Positions 49,415 to 58,586 of a DNA stretch of 64,000 bases are shown one piece after another. The notes below the pieces were generated by a model. The model made no database searches. It saw nothing but the letters and a program-made list of their open reading frames with translations, and had not been told where the DNA came from. The translations under genes were made by a program, and so were the position numbers. The stretch is from DASUPK01 sp963782345 (GTDB lineage Bacteria > Actinomycetota > Thermoleophilia > Solirubrobacterales > 70-9), in contig CAWAJF010000008.1 of the NCBI GenBank assembly GCA_963782345.1, forward strand, positions 1 to 64,000, read 5' to 3'. Positions within the stretch are counted from its first letter, which is position 1. Each line of letters opens with the position of its first letter.

Positions 49415-49460
49415 GGGGTCAGGTCTTGCATACGACATGTTGGATGCAAGACCTGACCCC
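49415..49460. repeat. Perfect 17-bp inverted repeat (REP-like)
   Basis: Arms GGGGTCAGGTCTTGCAT and ATGCAAGACCTGACCCC, separated by 12 bases, lie between the methyltransferase stop and the crotonase start. No T tract follows. I recall similar GGGGTCAGG-type repeats near REP-associated tyrosine transposases, but no such transposase is in this window. Confidence 0.85.
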
Positions 49461-49476
49461 ATGAGAGAGGAGTGCG

Positions 49477-50331
49477 ATGACCCATCACAACCCCGAGCGG
49501 CCCGGGCCGCCGCCATCTCCCGACGAGGGCGTCGTCCTCTACGAGAAGAGCGACCGGATCGCCTACGTGACGATCAACCGTCCCGAGGCCCGCAACGCGG
49601 TCAGCCCGGAGGTCCACCGAGAGATGATCGCCGCCTGGGCCGACTTCGCCGAGGACGACTCGGTCGACGTCGCGATCCTGACCGGCGCCGGCGACGCCTT
49701 CTGCGCCGGGGCCGATCTGAAGGAGTACATCCCGCCAATCGTCGCCGAGGGCAACGCCACCGACATCCGCGAGATCGTCGAACTCGGCCTGAACGGCTTC
49801 ACCCGCGGCATGCACCGGATCTACAAGCCGATCATCGGTGCGATCAACGGCTGGGCGCTGGCCGGCGGGCTGGAGACCGCGCTCGCCTGCGATATCCGGA
49901 TCGCCTCCGATCGGGCGCTGTTCGGATCGTTCGAAGCGCGGCGCGGCTTCCACCATGGCGACGGCGGGATCGTCCGTCTCGTCAACACCTGCGGGACCGG
50001 CATCGCCCTGGAGATGCTGCTCACCGCCGAGCCGATCGACGCGCAGCGGGCTCTGCAGTGCAACCTCGTCTCGAGGGTCGTGCCGCATGAGCGGCTGATG
50101 GAGGAGGCGGAGACGGTCGCCCGCCAGATCCTGCGGAACTCCCAGCGGGCGGTCCGCTCCGCGAAGCAGACGATCCTCGACACGGTCGGCAAAACCCTCG
50201 ACGAGCAGCTCCGCAACGAGGCCTGGAACGCCTACAGCTGTGCGGATCCCGAGGAGACCGCGGAGATGCTCCAGCGCTTCTACGAGAAGAGCGACCCCGG
50301 GCGGGCCGGAGCCCACGAGACCGAGCTTTGA
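49477..50331 (+). CDS. Enoyl-CoA hydratase/isomerase family protein
   Basis: 284 residues. VTINRPEARNAVSPEVHREM, GDAFCAGADLKEY (oxyanion hole) and INGWALAGGLETALACDIRI are crotonase motifs; FGSFEARRGFHHGDGGIVRL follows. The usual Glu in the second catalytic position is not obvious (HHGDGG replaces ...PGGG), so the reaction could be isomerase- or lyase-like. It probably acts in fatty-acid or aromatic acyl-CoA breakdown. A strong terminator follows. Confidence 0.85.
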   Translation: MTHHNPERPGPPPSPDEGVVLYEKSDRIAYVTINRPEARNAVSPEVHREMIAAWADFAEDDSVDVAILTGAGDAFCAGADLKEYIPPIVAEGNATDIREIVELGLNGFTRGMHRIYKPIIGAINGWALAGGLETALACDIRIASDRALFGSFEARRGFHHGDGGIVRLVNTCGTGIALEMLLTAEPIDAQRALQCNLVSRVVPHERLMEEAETVARQILRNSQRAVRSAKQTILDTVGKTLDEQLRNEAWNAYSCADPEETAEMLQRFYEKSDPGRAGAHETEL

Positions 50332-50341
50332 GCGCCAACGC

Positions 50342-50372
50342 GGGAGCGGCCCCCTTCGCGGGGGCCGCTCCC
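50342..50372 (+). terminator. GC-rich hairpin after crotonase gene
   Basis: GGGAGCGGCCCC pairs with GGGGCCGCTCCC around a short TTCG-containing loop. The T tract is missing, but the stem is long and lies 10 bp after the stop codon. Confidence 0.7.
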
Positions 50373-50413
50373 GAAGCGATGTGCCGTGAGGCACTCGCTC
50401 GCTGCCGCTGAAA

Positions 50414-50858
50414 CTAGCCGCGCTTCGTGTTCAGCTTGCTGTAGGTGCAGAGCACCCGCAGCTGGACCGGCAACGCATCATTCGTGTCGTTGTCGAACTG
50501 GAACAGCCAGGCACCGGTTCCCTCCGGGCCGTCGGTCTTCTGGCTGAGTGGCAGCATGTTCCTGCGTGTCCTGCGGCGGCCGCAAATCGATCACTCCGCC
50601 ACCGATCGCCACTCCGGGACCCAGCTTGCTGCTCGAAGGGCAACTGACGGTGAAGTCCGAGATCCCCTTGTTCTGGGTCTGCGGGAGCAATGCCACGTTC
50701 TGAACCACCAGTTGGGTTGCCCCACCGAGCCGAGTCCTCAGCGTTTCCTTCTTGCCCGTCTGTGCGATCGCGAACGAACTGCCGCCCACGGCGACGACGA
50801 GCGCGATCAGCCCGAGAACGAACCCCGGAGACAGGTGCTGCTTGAACCGTCGAATCAT
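50414..50858 (-). pseudogene. Secreted protein, C-terminal frameshift
   Basis: ATG 50858 opens IRRFKQHLSPGFVLGLIALV, then VAVGGSSFAIAQ, a signal anchor like those at 38-39 kb, then IGGGVIDLRPPQDTQ. The expected continuation, NMLPLSQKTDGPEGTGAWLF then QFDNDTNDALPVQLRVLCTY to the stop at 50414, is in another frame. One base near 50565 breaks it. The shortened product would end with an unrelated tail of about 25 residues. Confidence 0.7.
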
Positions 50859-50931
50859 CGTTCCTCCCAGTTAGCTCTGGAATATGGAACGTGGGAGCCA
50901 ATCACAGCCCTCACCTCCGCGAAAACCCGCT

Positions 50932-51306
50932 TCAGCCGTCCGAGTTGCGCTCCTCGCCGGCGTAGCCGGGTCGGGCGACCTCGAGCTTGCGCCGGACGTG
51001 CTCCTCGAGGCGAGGGACCAGCTCGTCGAGGCGATCGTCCAGCTCGCCGGCGCGGAGCCTCCGGGCGAGCTCGGCGGCGGCCGCGTGGACGTCATCGGTG
51101 TCCTTGCCGAGCAGCTCGCCGAAGAGAGCGAGGTCCTCGCGATCGGCAGCTCCACCGTCTCGGATCTCCCGCGCGACGACCGCGCAGATGTTGGCCGCCA
51201 CCAGCAGCTTGAAGCGCTGCTCGCGCGGTACCTCCGGGCGCAGCTCGCCGAACAGGTACTCCGCGACCGCGTCGAGCAGCTCGCCGGCGTCGGGGCGATC
51301 TTGCAT
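50932..51306 (-). CDS. DUF6285 family protein
   Basis: 124 residues, helical: DAGELLDAVAEYLFGELRPE, LLVAANICAVVAREI, then LRAGELDDRLDELVPRLEEH. The family is found with phosphotransferases of the APH type and acyl-CoA dehydrogenases. ATG 51306 overlaps the stop of the phosphotransferase (TGATG), so both are translated together. Confidence 0.75.
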   Translation of the reverse strand: MQDRPDAGELLDAVAEYLFGELRPEVPREQRFKLLVAANICAVVAREIRDGGAADREDLALFGELLGKDTDDVHAAAAELARRLRAGELDDRLDELVPRLEEHVRRKLEVARPGYAGEERNSDG

Positions 51307-52286
51307 CAGGCCGCTCGCTGAATCAGCTGGAGCAGATCCCACTCGGGTTCGCAGATCCGGCGCCCGAGCGAGGCCAGCTCGTGGTTGCGGCGCACCCCCG
51401 TGAGGTGATCGTGCGCCTGGCGGGCACAGATCACCGCCCACTTGACGTTGCCAAAGGCCTCCCAGTAGCGAACGCGATCGCGGTCGACCGGCATCCCGCC
51501 GGCCTCCTCGTACGCCCCGATGAATTCATCGAGCCTCCCTACGCCCGCCACCGGTCGATCGTCGTTTCCGAAACGCCACGAGCGGATGCAGAGCCAGCCG
51601 ATGTCCTCGGCCGGATCGCCCAGGTGTGCGAGCTCCCAGTCGATCACGGAGGCGAGTCCCTCCTCGTCGACGATGAAGTTGCCGAGGCGGAAATCACCGT
51701 GAACCAGCCGGGGCTCGGCGGGCTGCGGCGCGTTGGCGCGCAGCCAACGTAGTCCCAACTCAATGGCGGGCAGTGGCTCGCCGATCTCGTCGAGCTGGCG
51801 CTCCCACTCCGCGATCTGGGCGAGGGCGGGGTCGTCGCCGGCCGGCGGCAATATGCCGTCGACGTCCAACTGCGTCAACGAGTGGATGCCGGCGAGGGCT
51901 TCGGCGAGCTGGCCGGGCAGGCGCTCTCGCACGCGGGCGAACTCGTCCATGCGCAGGATTCTCGGGGCCACGGAGGTTCCTTCGACGAAGGACATCAGCA
52001 TTCCCGGCGAGCCGAAGCGGCCGCCGTCGGCCTCGTAGACGAGCGGCTCTGGGACAGGGACTCCCATCTCCCTCGCACGGGCAATCAAGGAGAACTCATC
52101 GACCAGCGGGACGAGCGACACGGATCCCTCGGGGTCCCTTCGCACCACCCACCGGCTGTCCCCGCCTGCGACCAGCCAGGTCTCGCGGGATGCGCCTCCG
52201 GGGATGGGGCTGATCGACAGTTGGCCGGGATCGTCGTCGACCTCGGCAATCAAGGAGCGGACATCCTCGGGGTTCAGCGCTGGCAC
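51306..52286 (-). CDS. Phosphotransferase (APH family)
   Basis: 326 residues of the aminoglycoside-phosphotransferase fold: SISPIPGGASRETWLVAGG, RLVHGDFRLGNFIVDEEGLA (catalytic Asp) and VIDWELAHLGDPAEDIGWLC (metal-binding Asp). In this neighbourhood the family usually works with acyl-CoA metabolism, not drug resistance. The DUF6285 protein downstream is its constant partner. Substrate unknown. Confidence 0.85.
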   Translation of the reverse strand: MPALNPEDVRSLIAEVDDDPGQLSISPIPGGASRETWLVAGGDSRWVVRRDPEGSVSLVPLVDEFSLIARAREMGVPVPEPLVYEADGGRFGSPGMLMSFVEGTSVAPRILRMDEFARVRERLPGQLAEALAGIHSLTQLDVDGILPPAGDDPALAQIAEWERQLDEIGEPLPAIELGLRWLRANAPQPAEPRLVHGDFRLGNFIVDEEGLASVIDWELAHLGDPAEDIGWLCIRSWRFGNDDRPVAGVGRLDEFIGAYEEAGGMPVDRDRVRYWEAFGNVKWAVICARQAHDHLTGVRRNHELASLGRRICEPEWDLLQLIQRAA

Positions 52287-52358
52287 CCGAGGCGGAGCCT
52301 AACCGGGAGGCAATGGCGCCTTTGTCAACCAGTGGTTGAGTAAGTCGCCGGCAGTGGC

Positions 52359-52826
52359 CTAACCGATCTCCGAGGGCTCGCGCTCGCGGCCCTGGAGCCG
52401 GTCGCGGCCTCGCTGCACAGCCTGGAGGAACTTCTGGAGGTTGACCTCGAGGGTCGAGAGGATGTCGTCCGCGTAGTCCTCGGCGCCGAGGCGGATCTCA
52501 CGCTCGCGCTCGCGTGCCTCCTCGACGATCTCCTCGGCGGCGCGCTCGGCCTGGCGGGTGATCTCCTCGTTAGCGACGAGGCGGGCCTGCTGCTCGCGGG
52601 CCTCCTTGACGATCCGCTCGGCCTCGCGCTTGGCCTCGGCGAGCATCTCCTGGCGCTCCTTGACGATCCAGCGGGCCTGCTTGATCTCCTCGGGGATCGT
52701 GGCGCGCATCTGGTCGAGGAGGTCGTAGATCTCCTCGCGGTCGACGCGCACCTGATCCGTGAGAGGGACCGGGCGCGCGTTGTGCACCAGGTCGTCGAGC
52801 TTGTCGATGAGTACTAGGACGTCCAT
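52359..52826 (-). CDS. Coiled-coil protein, SepIVA/DivIVA-like
   Basis: 155 residues. After MDVLVLIDKLDDLVHNARPV the protein is nearly all a long coiled coil (residues 40-150) rich in Glu, Arg and Ala, ending REPSEIG. The start VLVLIDKLDDLV and the position beside coaD, rsmD and recG match the mycobacterial septum protein SepIVA, as I recall it. A role in cell growth or division is likely but inferred. Confidence 0.65.
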   Translation of the reverse strand: MDVLVLIDKLDDLVHNARPVPLTDQVRVDREEIYDLLDQMRATIPEEIKQARWIVKERQEMLAEAKREAERIVKEAREQQARLVANEEITRQAERAAEEIVEEAREREREIRLGAEDYADDILSTLEVNLQKFLQAVQRGRDRLQGREREPSEIG

Positions 52827-52965
52827 TTGCAGTCTTTGTGAGTCAGGTTGCCTTTCGGCTTCGCCTCAGGCCTTCGGATGTTACGCATCAGGCCTCGGCA
52901 CCGGCCCCGAGTTGCGTTTCTACGCCGGATTGCAAGCTCCTGCCCACCCCCCACGCATGACGTCC

Positions 52966-53463
52966 TCAGCGGGTCAGTCGTTCCGCAAGCGCTTTTGCAA
53001 CCGGCGCCGGCACCAGATCGCCGATGTCGCCGCCGAAGGTCGCGATCTCCTTGACCCCCGTGGAGGACAGGAAGCTGTAGTTCGCCGAGGCGAAGATGTA
53101 CATGCTCTCGATGTCCGCGGCGAGCTTTCGGTTCAGCTGATTCATCTCAAACTCGTACTCGAAGTCCGAGATCGCCCGGAGGCCCTTGATGATCGCCTTC
53201 GCGCCGTTCTCCTTGGCGAACGCGACCAGGAGGTTGGACATGACCTTGACCTCGACGTTCTCGAGGTCCGCGGTCGCGTCCTCGATGAACGCCTTGCGCT
53301 CCTCGGCCGTGAACAGCGTCTGCTGCTTGCGAACGGGCTGGTTCACCACGCCGACGATCACGCGCTCGAAGACCCGCGAGGTGCGGGTGATGATGTCGAG
53401 GTGGCCGTTCGTGACCGGGTCGTAGCTGCCCGGGCACACCGCCGTCCTGCCGTCGGGGCTCAT
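52966..53463 (-). CDS. coaD: Phosphopantetheine adenylyltransferase
   Basis: 165 residues. AVCPGSYDPVTNGHLDIITR holds the nucleotidyl-transferase TxGH motif; AKAIIKGLRAISDFEYEFEM and FLSSTGVKEIATFGGDI are typical. It catalyses the fourth step of coenzyme A synthesis. It overlaps rsmD by four bases. Confidence 0.95.
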   Translation of the reverse strand: MSPDGRTAVCPGSYDPVTNGHLDIITRTSRVFERVIVGVVNQPVRKQQTLFTAEERKAFIEDATADLENVEVKVMSNLLVAFAKENGAKAIIKGLRAISDFEYEFEMNQLNRKLAADIESMYIFASANYSFLSSTGVKEIATFGGDIGDLVPAPVAKALAERLTR

Positions 53464-53996
53464 CGATGGCTCCCGTGAACGCGAATGAGCGTCTCGCCGT
53501 AGGTCCGTTCCGTGATCAGGGGCAGGCTGAGCCCGAGGGGCCGCTCCGGGGAGGACTCGATCATCGCCCTGCCTCCCGTGGCGAGCACGTGTCGTATGAG
53601 CGGGTCGAGATCGGCTGCAAGGCGGTCGGCGAGTCTATACGGCGGGTCACAGAGGACCAGATCGTATGACGCCTCCTCGGCGCGGCGCAGGAAGCGGGCG
53701 GCATCGGCGCGGATGGTCTTTGCGCGGTCGGTCAGCTCGAGGGCCTCGATGTTCGCCCTTGCCGTCCGGGGATGAGTGTCGACCAGCGTCGCCTCGGCCG
53801 CGCCCCTGGAGAGGGCCTCGATCGCCAGCGCTCCGGTGCCGCAGAAGAGATCGAGGACGCGGGCGCCGGAGACGTCCCCCAGGATCGAGAAGACCGCCTC
53901 GCGGACCCGCTCCGTGGTCGGCCGCAGGCGACTTCCCTTCGGGGCGCGAATGCGGCGTCCTCCGAACTCGCCCGCGGTGATCCGCAGCTCCGCCAT
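53460..53996 (-). CDS. rsmD: 16S rRNA (guanine966-N2)-methyltransferase
   Basis: 178 residues. LRITAGEFGGRRIRAPKGSR, RPTTERVREAVFSILGD, LDLFCGTGALAIEALSRGA (motif I) and VLCDPPYRL (catalytic DPPY) are all present. It is coupled to coaD by a four-base overlap, the usual pair. Confidence 0.93.
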   Translation of the reverse strand: MAELRITAGEFGGRRIRAPKGSRLRPTTERVREAVFSILGDVSGARVLDLFCGTGALAIEALSRGAAEATLVDTHPRTARANIEALELTDRAKTIRADAARFLRRAEEASYDLVLCDPPYRLADRLAADLDPLIRHVLATGGRAMIESSPERPLGLSLPLITERTYGETLIRVHGSHR

Positions 53997-53997
53997 C

Positions 53998-54040
53998 ACT
54001 AATCGGGTTGCTGCTCAGCTTCGCTTCCGCTGCACCCTCT
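53998..54040. repeat. Dispersed hairpin repeat, copy 2
   Basis: GGGTTGCTGCTCAGCTTCGC with a partner ending TGCACCC lies in the gap between recG and rsmD. It matches copies at 47981-48013 and 63419-63451 in layout (GGGTTGCTCC ... GGAGCACCC) and in the preceding AATC or TAAC. Confidence 0.6.
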
Positions 54041-56238
54041 CATGCTGCGACCTGCTCGACGCGCTCGTCGCCGAATCGCCGTCTCGCCTCGTCGAGGAGC
54101 GGGCCGATCCCCGGCGCCTCGAGCGATCCGAAGCGCTCACGCAACTCGAGCACGCGCCGGCGGGCTTCGAGCAGGAGCGGGGTGTCCTCGGGGAGCGTCG
54201 CGGCGCGGAACCGCGGCAGGCCGTGCTGACGAGTGCCCAGGATCTCGCCCTCTCCCCGGATCGAGAGATCGACCTCGGCGAGCGCGAAACCGTCCCCCTC
54301 CCCCGCGATCGCCTCGAGCCTCGCCTTGGCGGCGTCGGACTCCGGGTCGCCGAAGAGGACACAGAAGGACTCATGGTTGCCACGGCCGACGCGGCCGCGC
54401 AGCTGATGGAGCTGGGAGAGCCCGAAGCGGTCGGCCCCCTCGACCAGCATCACGGTCGCGTTGGCAACGTCGATGCCGACCTCGATCACAGTCGTCGCCA
54501 CCAGGACGTCTGCCTCGCCCGAGGAGAAGGCGTCCATCGCGCGCGCCTTCTGATCGGAGGACATCTGGCCGTGCAGCAGAGCTACCTTGAAGTCGCGCAG
54601 CTCCGTCTTGGCGAGCCGCTTCGCCTCGGCCTCCGCCGCCCTCGCCTCCGTCAACTCGGATTCGCTCACCAGGGGGCAGACGACGTACGCCTGGCGCCCC
54701 TCGCGCAGCCGCTCCCGGATGAACTCGTAGGCTGCCGCCCTGTGCTTCTCGTCGACGACCCGGGTGCGGATCGGCTGGCGACCCTTAGGCAGCTCACGAA
54801 GGGCTGTCGTGTCGAGGTCGCCGTAGGCCGTCAGCGAGAGCGTCCGCGGGATCGGGGTGGCGGTCATGTGCAGGACGTGGGGCAGGAGCTTGCCGGGACC
54901 CTTCGCGTCGAGCGCCGCGCGCTGGCGAACGCCGAAGCGGTGCTGCTCGTCGACCACCACGGCGGCGAGCGACGAGAACTCGACGGACTGCTCGATCAGC
55001 GCGTGTGTGCCGACCACCGCCTGGGGCTCGCCCGCGGCAAGCGAGTTGAGCAGCTCCCGCCGCTGTGCCGGGGGTGTCGCTGAAGTGAGCAGCGTCGCCG
55101 GAGTCGGGTCATCGGGGAGGAGCGATTCGAGCGTGCGGAAGTGCTGCTCGGCGAGGGTCTCGGTGGGCGCCATCAGGGCGGCCTGGTGACCCGCCTCGAT
55201 CGCCCGCAGCATCGCGTAGACGCAGACGACCGTCTTGCCGCTCCCCACTTCCCCCATCAAGAGCCGCTGCATCGGCTGGGACTCCCCGAGATCCGAGTCG
55301 ATCTCCTCGACGGCGCGGCGCTGGTCACCGGTCAGCTCGAAGGGGAGCGACTCGAGCCACATCCGCACTCGCTCGCCCGCCTCAGGGAACCGGACGCCCT
55401 TGCTTCCCGAGGCGCGCCGCCCGCGCCGGGAGATCAACGCCGCCTGGTAGAGGAAGAGCTCCTCGAAGGCGAGCCTCTCCCGGGCGCCCTCGGCCGCGTG
55501 GTCGTCGGCCGGGAAGTGCGAGGCGACGATCGAATCCGTCGCGCCCGCCATGCGGAGCTCGCGCCGCATCCGGCCCGGGATGGGCTCGACGGCGTGGCGG
55601 GCCATCGGCGTCGCCTGCCAGACCCATTCCCGGATGCGCTGCGGGCGCAGCTTCTCGCTCGCGGGATGGACCGGCACGACGCCGGTCGTATGGATGCCGG
55701 CGGGGGTCGCGGTTGCCTCGGAGTCGAGGAACTCGTGCTCGGTGACGTTGAAGCCCCGCTTCTCGAGCTTTCCGCGGATCAGCAGCCGGGTGCCGGGCTG
55801 GAGCCGGTCCGCCAGCCAGGCGCGGTTGAACCAGACGGCCTTCACCCTGCCACTGGCGTCGAAGATGTCGGCCTCGAGGATCGTCAGCCGCCGGCGCCGG
55901 GTCGGCCGCAGCCTCGCGCCCGCCACCTCGACCTCGACGGTCGCCTCCTCCCCGAGCCGGAGGTCGCGGAGGCCCACCGGGTTGGCCCGGTCGCGGTAGC
56001 TGTGGGGAAGGTGCCGCAGCAGGTCACCGAGGCTCGAGATTCCCATCTCGGACGCTGCGGCCGACAGCTTCGGGCCCGCGCCCTTCAGCTGGGTGATGGG
56101 AGCGTCGAGGATCGACGGACGCGGCATCGTCTTCAGGGGAGCCTCCAGCAGCTGCTCGCCCGTCAAGCCTTTCCCGGTTGCGAAGGCCCGCGGCAGGTAG
56201 GTCGCGGCGTGATCTGCGGGCTCGAGGGCCACTTCCAT
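54040..56238 (-). CDS. recG: ATP-dependent DNA helicase RecG
   Basis: 732 residues. Wedge domain around 60-230; helicase core with Walker A LMGEVGSGKTVVCVYAML, VVVDEQHRFGVRQRAAL (DExH), TATPIPRTLSL and ATTVIEVGIDVANATVMLVE, QLRGRVGRG near the end. It regresses stalled replication forks. The first 40 residues are low in homology and the start may be further in. Confidence 0.94.
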   Translation of the reverse strand: MEVALEPADHAATYLPRAFATGKGLTGEQLLEAPLKTMPRPSILDAPITQLKGAGPKLSAAASEMGISSLGDLLRHLPHSYRDRANPVGLRDLRLGEEATVEVEVAGARLRPTRRRRLTILEADIFDASGRVKAVWFNRAWLADRLQPGTRLLIRGKLEKRGFNVTEHEFLDSEATATPAGIHTTGVVPVHPASEKLRPQRIREWVWQATPMARHAVEPIPGRMRRELRMAGATDSIVASHFPADDHAAEGARERLAFEELFLYQAALISRRGRRASGSKGVRFPEAGERVRMWLESLPFELTGDQRRAVEEIDSDLGESQPMQRLLMGEVGSGKTVVCVYAMLRAIEAGHQAALMAPTETLAEQHFRTLESLLPDDPTPATLLTSATPPAQRRELLNSLAAGEPQAVVGTHALIEQSVEFSSLAAVVVDEQHRFGVRQRAALDAKGPGKLLPHVLHMTATPIPRTLSLTAYGDLDTTALRELPKGRQPIRTRVVDEKHRAAAYEFIRERLREGRQAYVVCPLVSESELTEARAAEAEAKRLAKTELRDFKVALLHGQMSSDQKARAMDAFSSGEADVLVATTVIEVGIDVANATVMLVEGADRFGLSQLHQLRGRVGRGNHESFCVLFGDPESDAAKARLEAIAGEGDGFALAEVDLSIRGEGEILGTRQHGLPRFRAATLPEDTPLLLEARRRVLELRERFGSLEAPGIGPLLDEARRRFGDERVEQVAA

Positions 56239-56302
56239 CGGAGGACAAGGCTAGGCGCCCGGACGGGCGTAACACCGGACCGCCTGCTCGTACTGTGAGC
56301 CG

Positions 56303-56785
56303 ATGGCTAGGCAGCGAGCCAAGGAATCGGTCTGGGACTACCCGCGCCCGCCCCGGGTCGAGCGCCTCGACCGGCACGTCCGGGTCGTCCTCGGCGGCGA
56401 GACCATCGCCGAGAGCGACCGAGCGCTGCGCGTCCTGGAGACAGCCGGCCCTCCGACCATCTACATCCCGCGCGAAGACATCCGGGAGGACGTCCTGATC
56501 GATGCCGAGGACGTCCGGACCGAGTGCGAGTGGAAAGGCACGGCCAGCTACGTCCACGCCGAGGCCGGCGGCAAGAGGGCGCAGAGGGTCGCCTGGCACT
56601 ATCCGGCGCCGAACCGGGGCTATGAGGAGCTCAAGGGCCACCTCGCCTTCTACCCGCGGCGAGTTGACGCCGCCTACCTGGACGACGAGGAGGTGACGCC
56701 GCAGCCCGGCGCCTACTACGGCGGCTGGATCACCTCGGAGATCGAGGGCCCGTTCAAGGGAGAGCCGGGCTCGGAAGGCTGGTAG
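56303..56785 (+). CDS. DUF427 domain protein
   Basis: 160 residues. RVVLGGETIAESDRALRVLE, PTIYIPREDIREDVL, CEWKGTASYVHAEAGG and a C-terminal WHYPAPNRGYEELKGHLAFY are typical of DUF427, a compact beta fold of unknown function common in actinobacteria. It points toward the DAK-type kinase gene from the other strand; 57 bp separate the ends. Confidence 0.88.
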   Translation: MARQRAKESVWDYPRPPRVERLDRHVRVVLGGETIAESDRALRVLETAGPPTIYIPREDIREDVLIDAEDVRTECEWKGTASYVHAEAGGKRAQRVAWHYPAPNRGYEELKGHLAFYPRRVDAAYLDDEEVTPQPGAYYGGWITSEIEGPFKGEPGSEGW

Positions 56786-56842
56786 CGGCAGCGCCGCGGT
56801 GGCGGATGCCCTGACCAGAGGACGGGCAGCCCGTCGCTCACT

Positions 56843-58468
56843 TCACTCCGCGGCCAGGAGCCACCAGTAGTGCGGCTGTCCCCCGTCGTGGAGCTCGAGC
56901 TCGACCCCTTCCGGCGCATGACCCTCGATCTCGCCGAGTCGGATCGGCGCTTCCTCACCGCCGACCACCGTGAGAATCTCCGCCCCCTCGGCCAGGCGGG
57001 ACATCGTCTCCGCCAGCGTCGAGTCGGCCGCACCCCATGCCACGATCTCATCGCCGACGAAGCCGACGGCATCGCCGGTCACGAACCGCCCCTTGGCGTC
57101 GTCGCGCGCCGCGGGTGCCACCGAGCCCGCCCGGATTTCGTCCAGCGACGCGCTGAGCCTGACGCCGTTCTCCTCGACCGACCCGGCGGGATCGAGCTCC
57201 ACCAGGGCCGCGAGGCCGGCCTGCTGTGAGGTGCAGGAGACGACCCGCGCCTCCTTATCCGAGAGCTCGGCGGCGCGCTCGGCGGCCATCACCACGTTGG
57301 GGTTGTTCGGGAAGACCAGCACCTCCTCGGAGGGGACCTCGTGGATGGCCGCGAGCAGGTCGTAGATCGACGGGTTGAACGTCTCCCCGGCGTCGACCAC
57401 GAAGGCCCCGAGGCTCTCGTAAAGCTCTCTCATCCCTCGGCCGGCGACGACCGCCACCGCGGCGCAGCGGCTGGCCTGCAGCCGGGCGCTGCGCTCGGCG
57501 ATCTGCTCGCGCATGTCGGCAACATCCAGCTGGGTCACCTCGCCCGACCGATCGAAGAGCGCCATCGCCGCCTCCGGCTCGTCAGTGTGGACGTGGACCT
57601 TGAGAGTGGCCTCGTCGCCGACCACGAGCACCGAGTCGCCGAGCTCCTCCAGCCCCGAGACGAATGAGCGACTCTCCAGGCCCGCTCCCGTGACGATGAA
57701 GTTCGTGCAGTAGCGGTAGCGGCTGTCCTCGTGGTGAGGGCGCGTGTCGGCCGCCGGGGCATAGTGCGGCACCGACGGAGACGCCTCGATGTCCCCGCGC
57801 AGGCCCGCGACCACGCCGGCGAGGATCACCACCAGGCCGTGCGCCCCGGCGTCGACGACGCCCGACTCCCGGAGCACCTCGAGCTGCTCGGGGGTCCGGG
57901 CCACCGCCCGCTCGCCGTCGCGGACGGCGTCCCCCAGCAGCTCGGCGAGCAGCGCGTCCTGTTCGGCCGGGGTGGCGTCCGGCGAGAGCCGGACCTCATC
58001 CATGTGGGCGAGGCGCCGCGAGATCGAGTGGGCCATCTCGCGGAACACCGTGAGCATCGTGCCCTCGGCCGGCTCCCGCACCGACTCGTAGGCCGCGTCC
58101 GCGGCGCGTGCAAAGGCCGCCGCGACCACGATCGGGTCGACCAGCTCTCCGGGTCGGCTGGCGAGCTCCTCCGCGGCGCCGCGGACGATCTGGCTGAGGA
58201 TCACGCCTGAGTTCCCCCGGGCGCCCATCAGCGCGGCTCGCGCGAGAGCATTGACCAGCTCGGTGCGCCCGATCTCATCGACCATCTGGCCGTCGAGACG
58301 ATCGAGCTCGTCGCTGACGGCGCGCAACGTGAGCGCCATGTTGTCGCCGGTGTCGCCGTCGGCCACCGGGAAGACGTTGAGGTCGTTGACCTCCTTGCGC
58401 CGCTCCTCGAGATGGACAGCGGCTGCGCGGACCACGCGGCGAAAGCGCTCTATCGAGGGATCAGCCAT
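56843..58468 (-). CDS. DAK2 (DhaL)/DegV-like kinase, FakA type
   Basis: 541 residues. The N-terminal DhaL domain has NVFPVADGDTGDNMALTLRA and ALMGARGNSGVILSQIVRGA; the ATP/ADP site includes VVDAGAHGLVVILAG. A DegV-like C-terminal half follows (DSVLVVGDEATLKVHVHTDE, VLVFPNNPNVVMAA). This is the layout of fatty acid kinase FakA, which works with a separate fatty-acid-binding protein. rpmB just upstream and recG nearby are standard neighbours. Confidence 0.88.
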   Translation of the reverse strand: MADPSIERFRRVVRAAAVHLEERRKEVNDLNVFPVADGDTGDNMALTLRAVSDELDRLDGQMVDEIGRTELVNALARAALMGARGNSGVILSQIVRGAAEELASRPGELVDPIVVAAAFARAADAAYESVREPAEGTMLTVFREMAHSISRRLAHMDEVRLSPDATPAEQDALLAELLGDAVRDGERAVARTPEQLEVLRESGVVDAGAHGLVVILAGVVAGLRGDIEASPSVPHYAPAADTRPHHEDSRYRYCTNFIVTGAGLESRSFVSGLEELGDSVLVVGDEATLKVHVHTDEPEAAMALFDRSGEVTQLDVADMREQIAERSARLQASRCAAVAVVAGRGMRELYESLGAFVVDAGETFNPSIYDLLAAIHEVPSEEVLVFPNNPNVVMAAERAAELSDKEARVVSCTSQQAGLAALVELDPAGSVEENGVRLSASLDEIRAGSVAPAARDDAKGRFVTGDAVGFVGDEIVAWGAADSTLAETMSRLAEGAEILTVVGGEEAPIRLGEIEGHAPEGVELELHDGGQPHYWWLLAAE

Positions 58469-58499
58469 CGGGGAGTGATGGGACCTTAGCCACCGGTTG

Positions 58500-58535
58500 C
58501 CGGCTTCGCCATATACGGCGGCCACAAAAACCGCC
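58500..58535 (-). repeat. Dispersed repeat with ATGGCGAAGCCG core, copy B
   Basis: On the minus strand GGCGGTTTTTGTGGCCGCCG is followed by TATATGGCGAAGCCGG. It joins the terminator after rpmB and lies upstream of the DAK-type gene's start region on the same strand. Confidence 0.6.
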
Positions 58536-58549
58536 GCCGGGTCGGCGGT
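58525..58549 (-). terminator. Rho-independent terminator after rpmB
   Basis: Reading the minus strand, ACCGCCG pairs with CGGCGGT around ACCCGG and is followed by TTTTTG. It ends the rpmB transcript 38 bp after its stop. It runs directly into a dispersed repeat (58500-58535). Confidence 0.8.
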
Positions 58550-58586
58550 CTTACCCGCAGGGACCGAACTGCTCGAACTGCGTAGG

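Noticed and set aside
51306..52286. Aminoglycoside resistance gene
   Set aside because: The APH fold alone is not enough; the DUF6285 partner and lipid-metabolism setting fit a housekeeping phosphotransferase.
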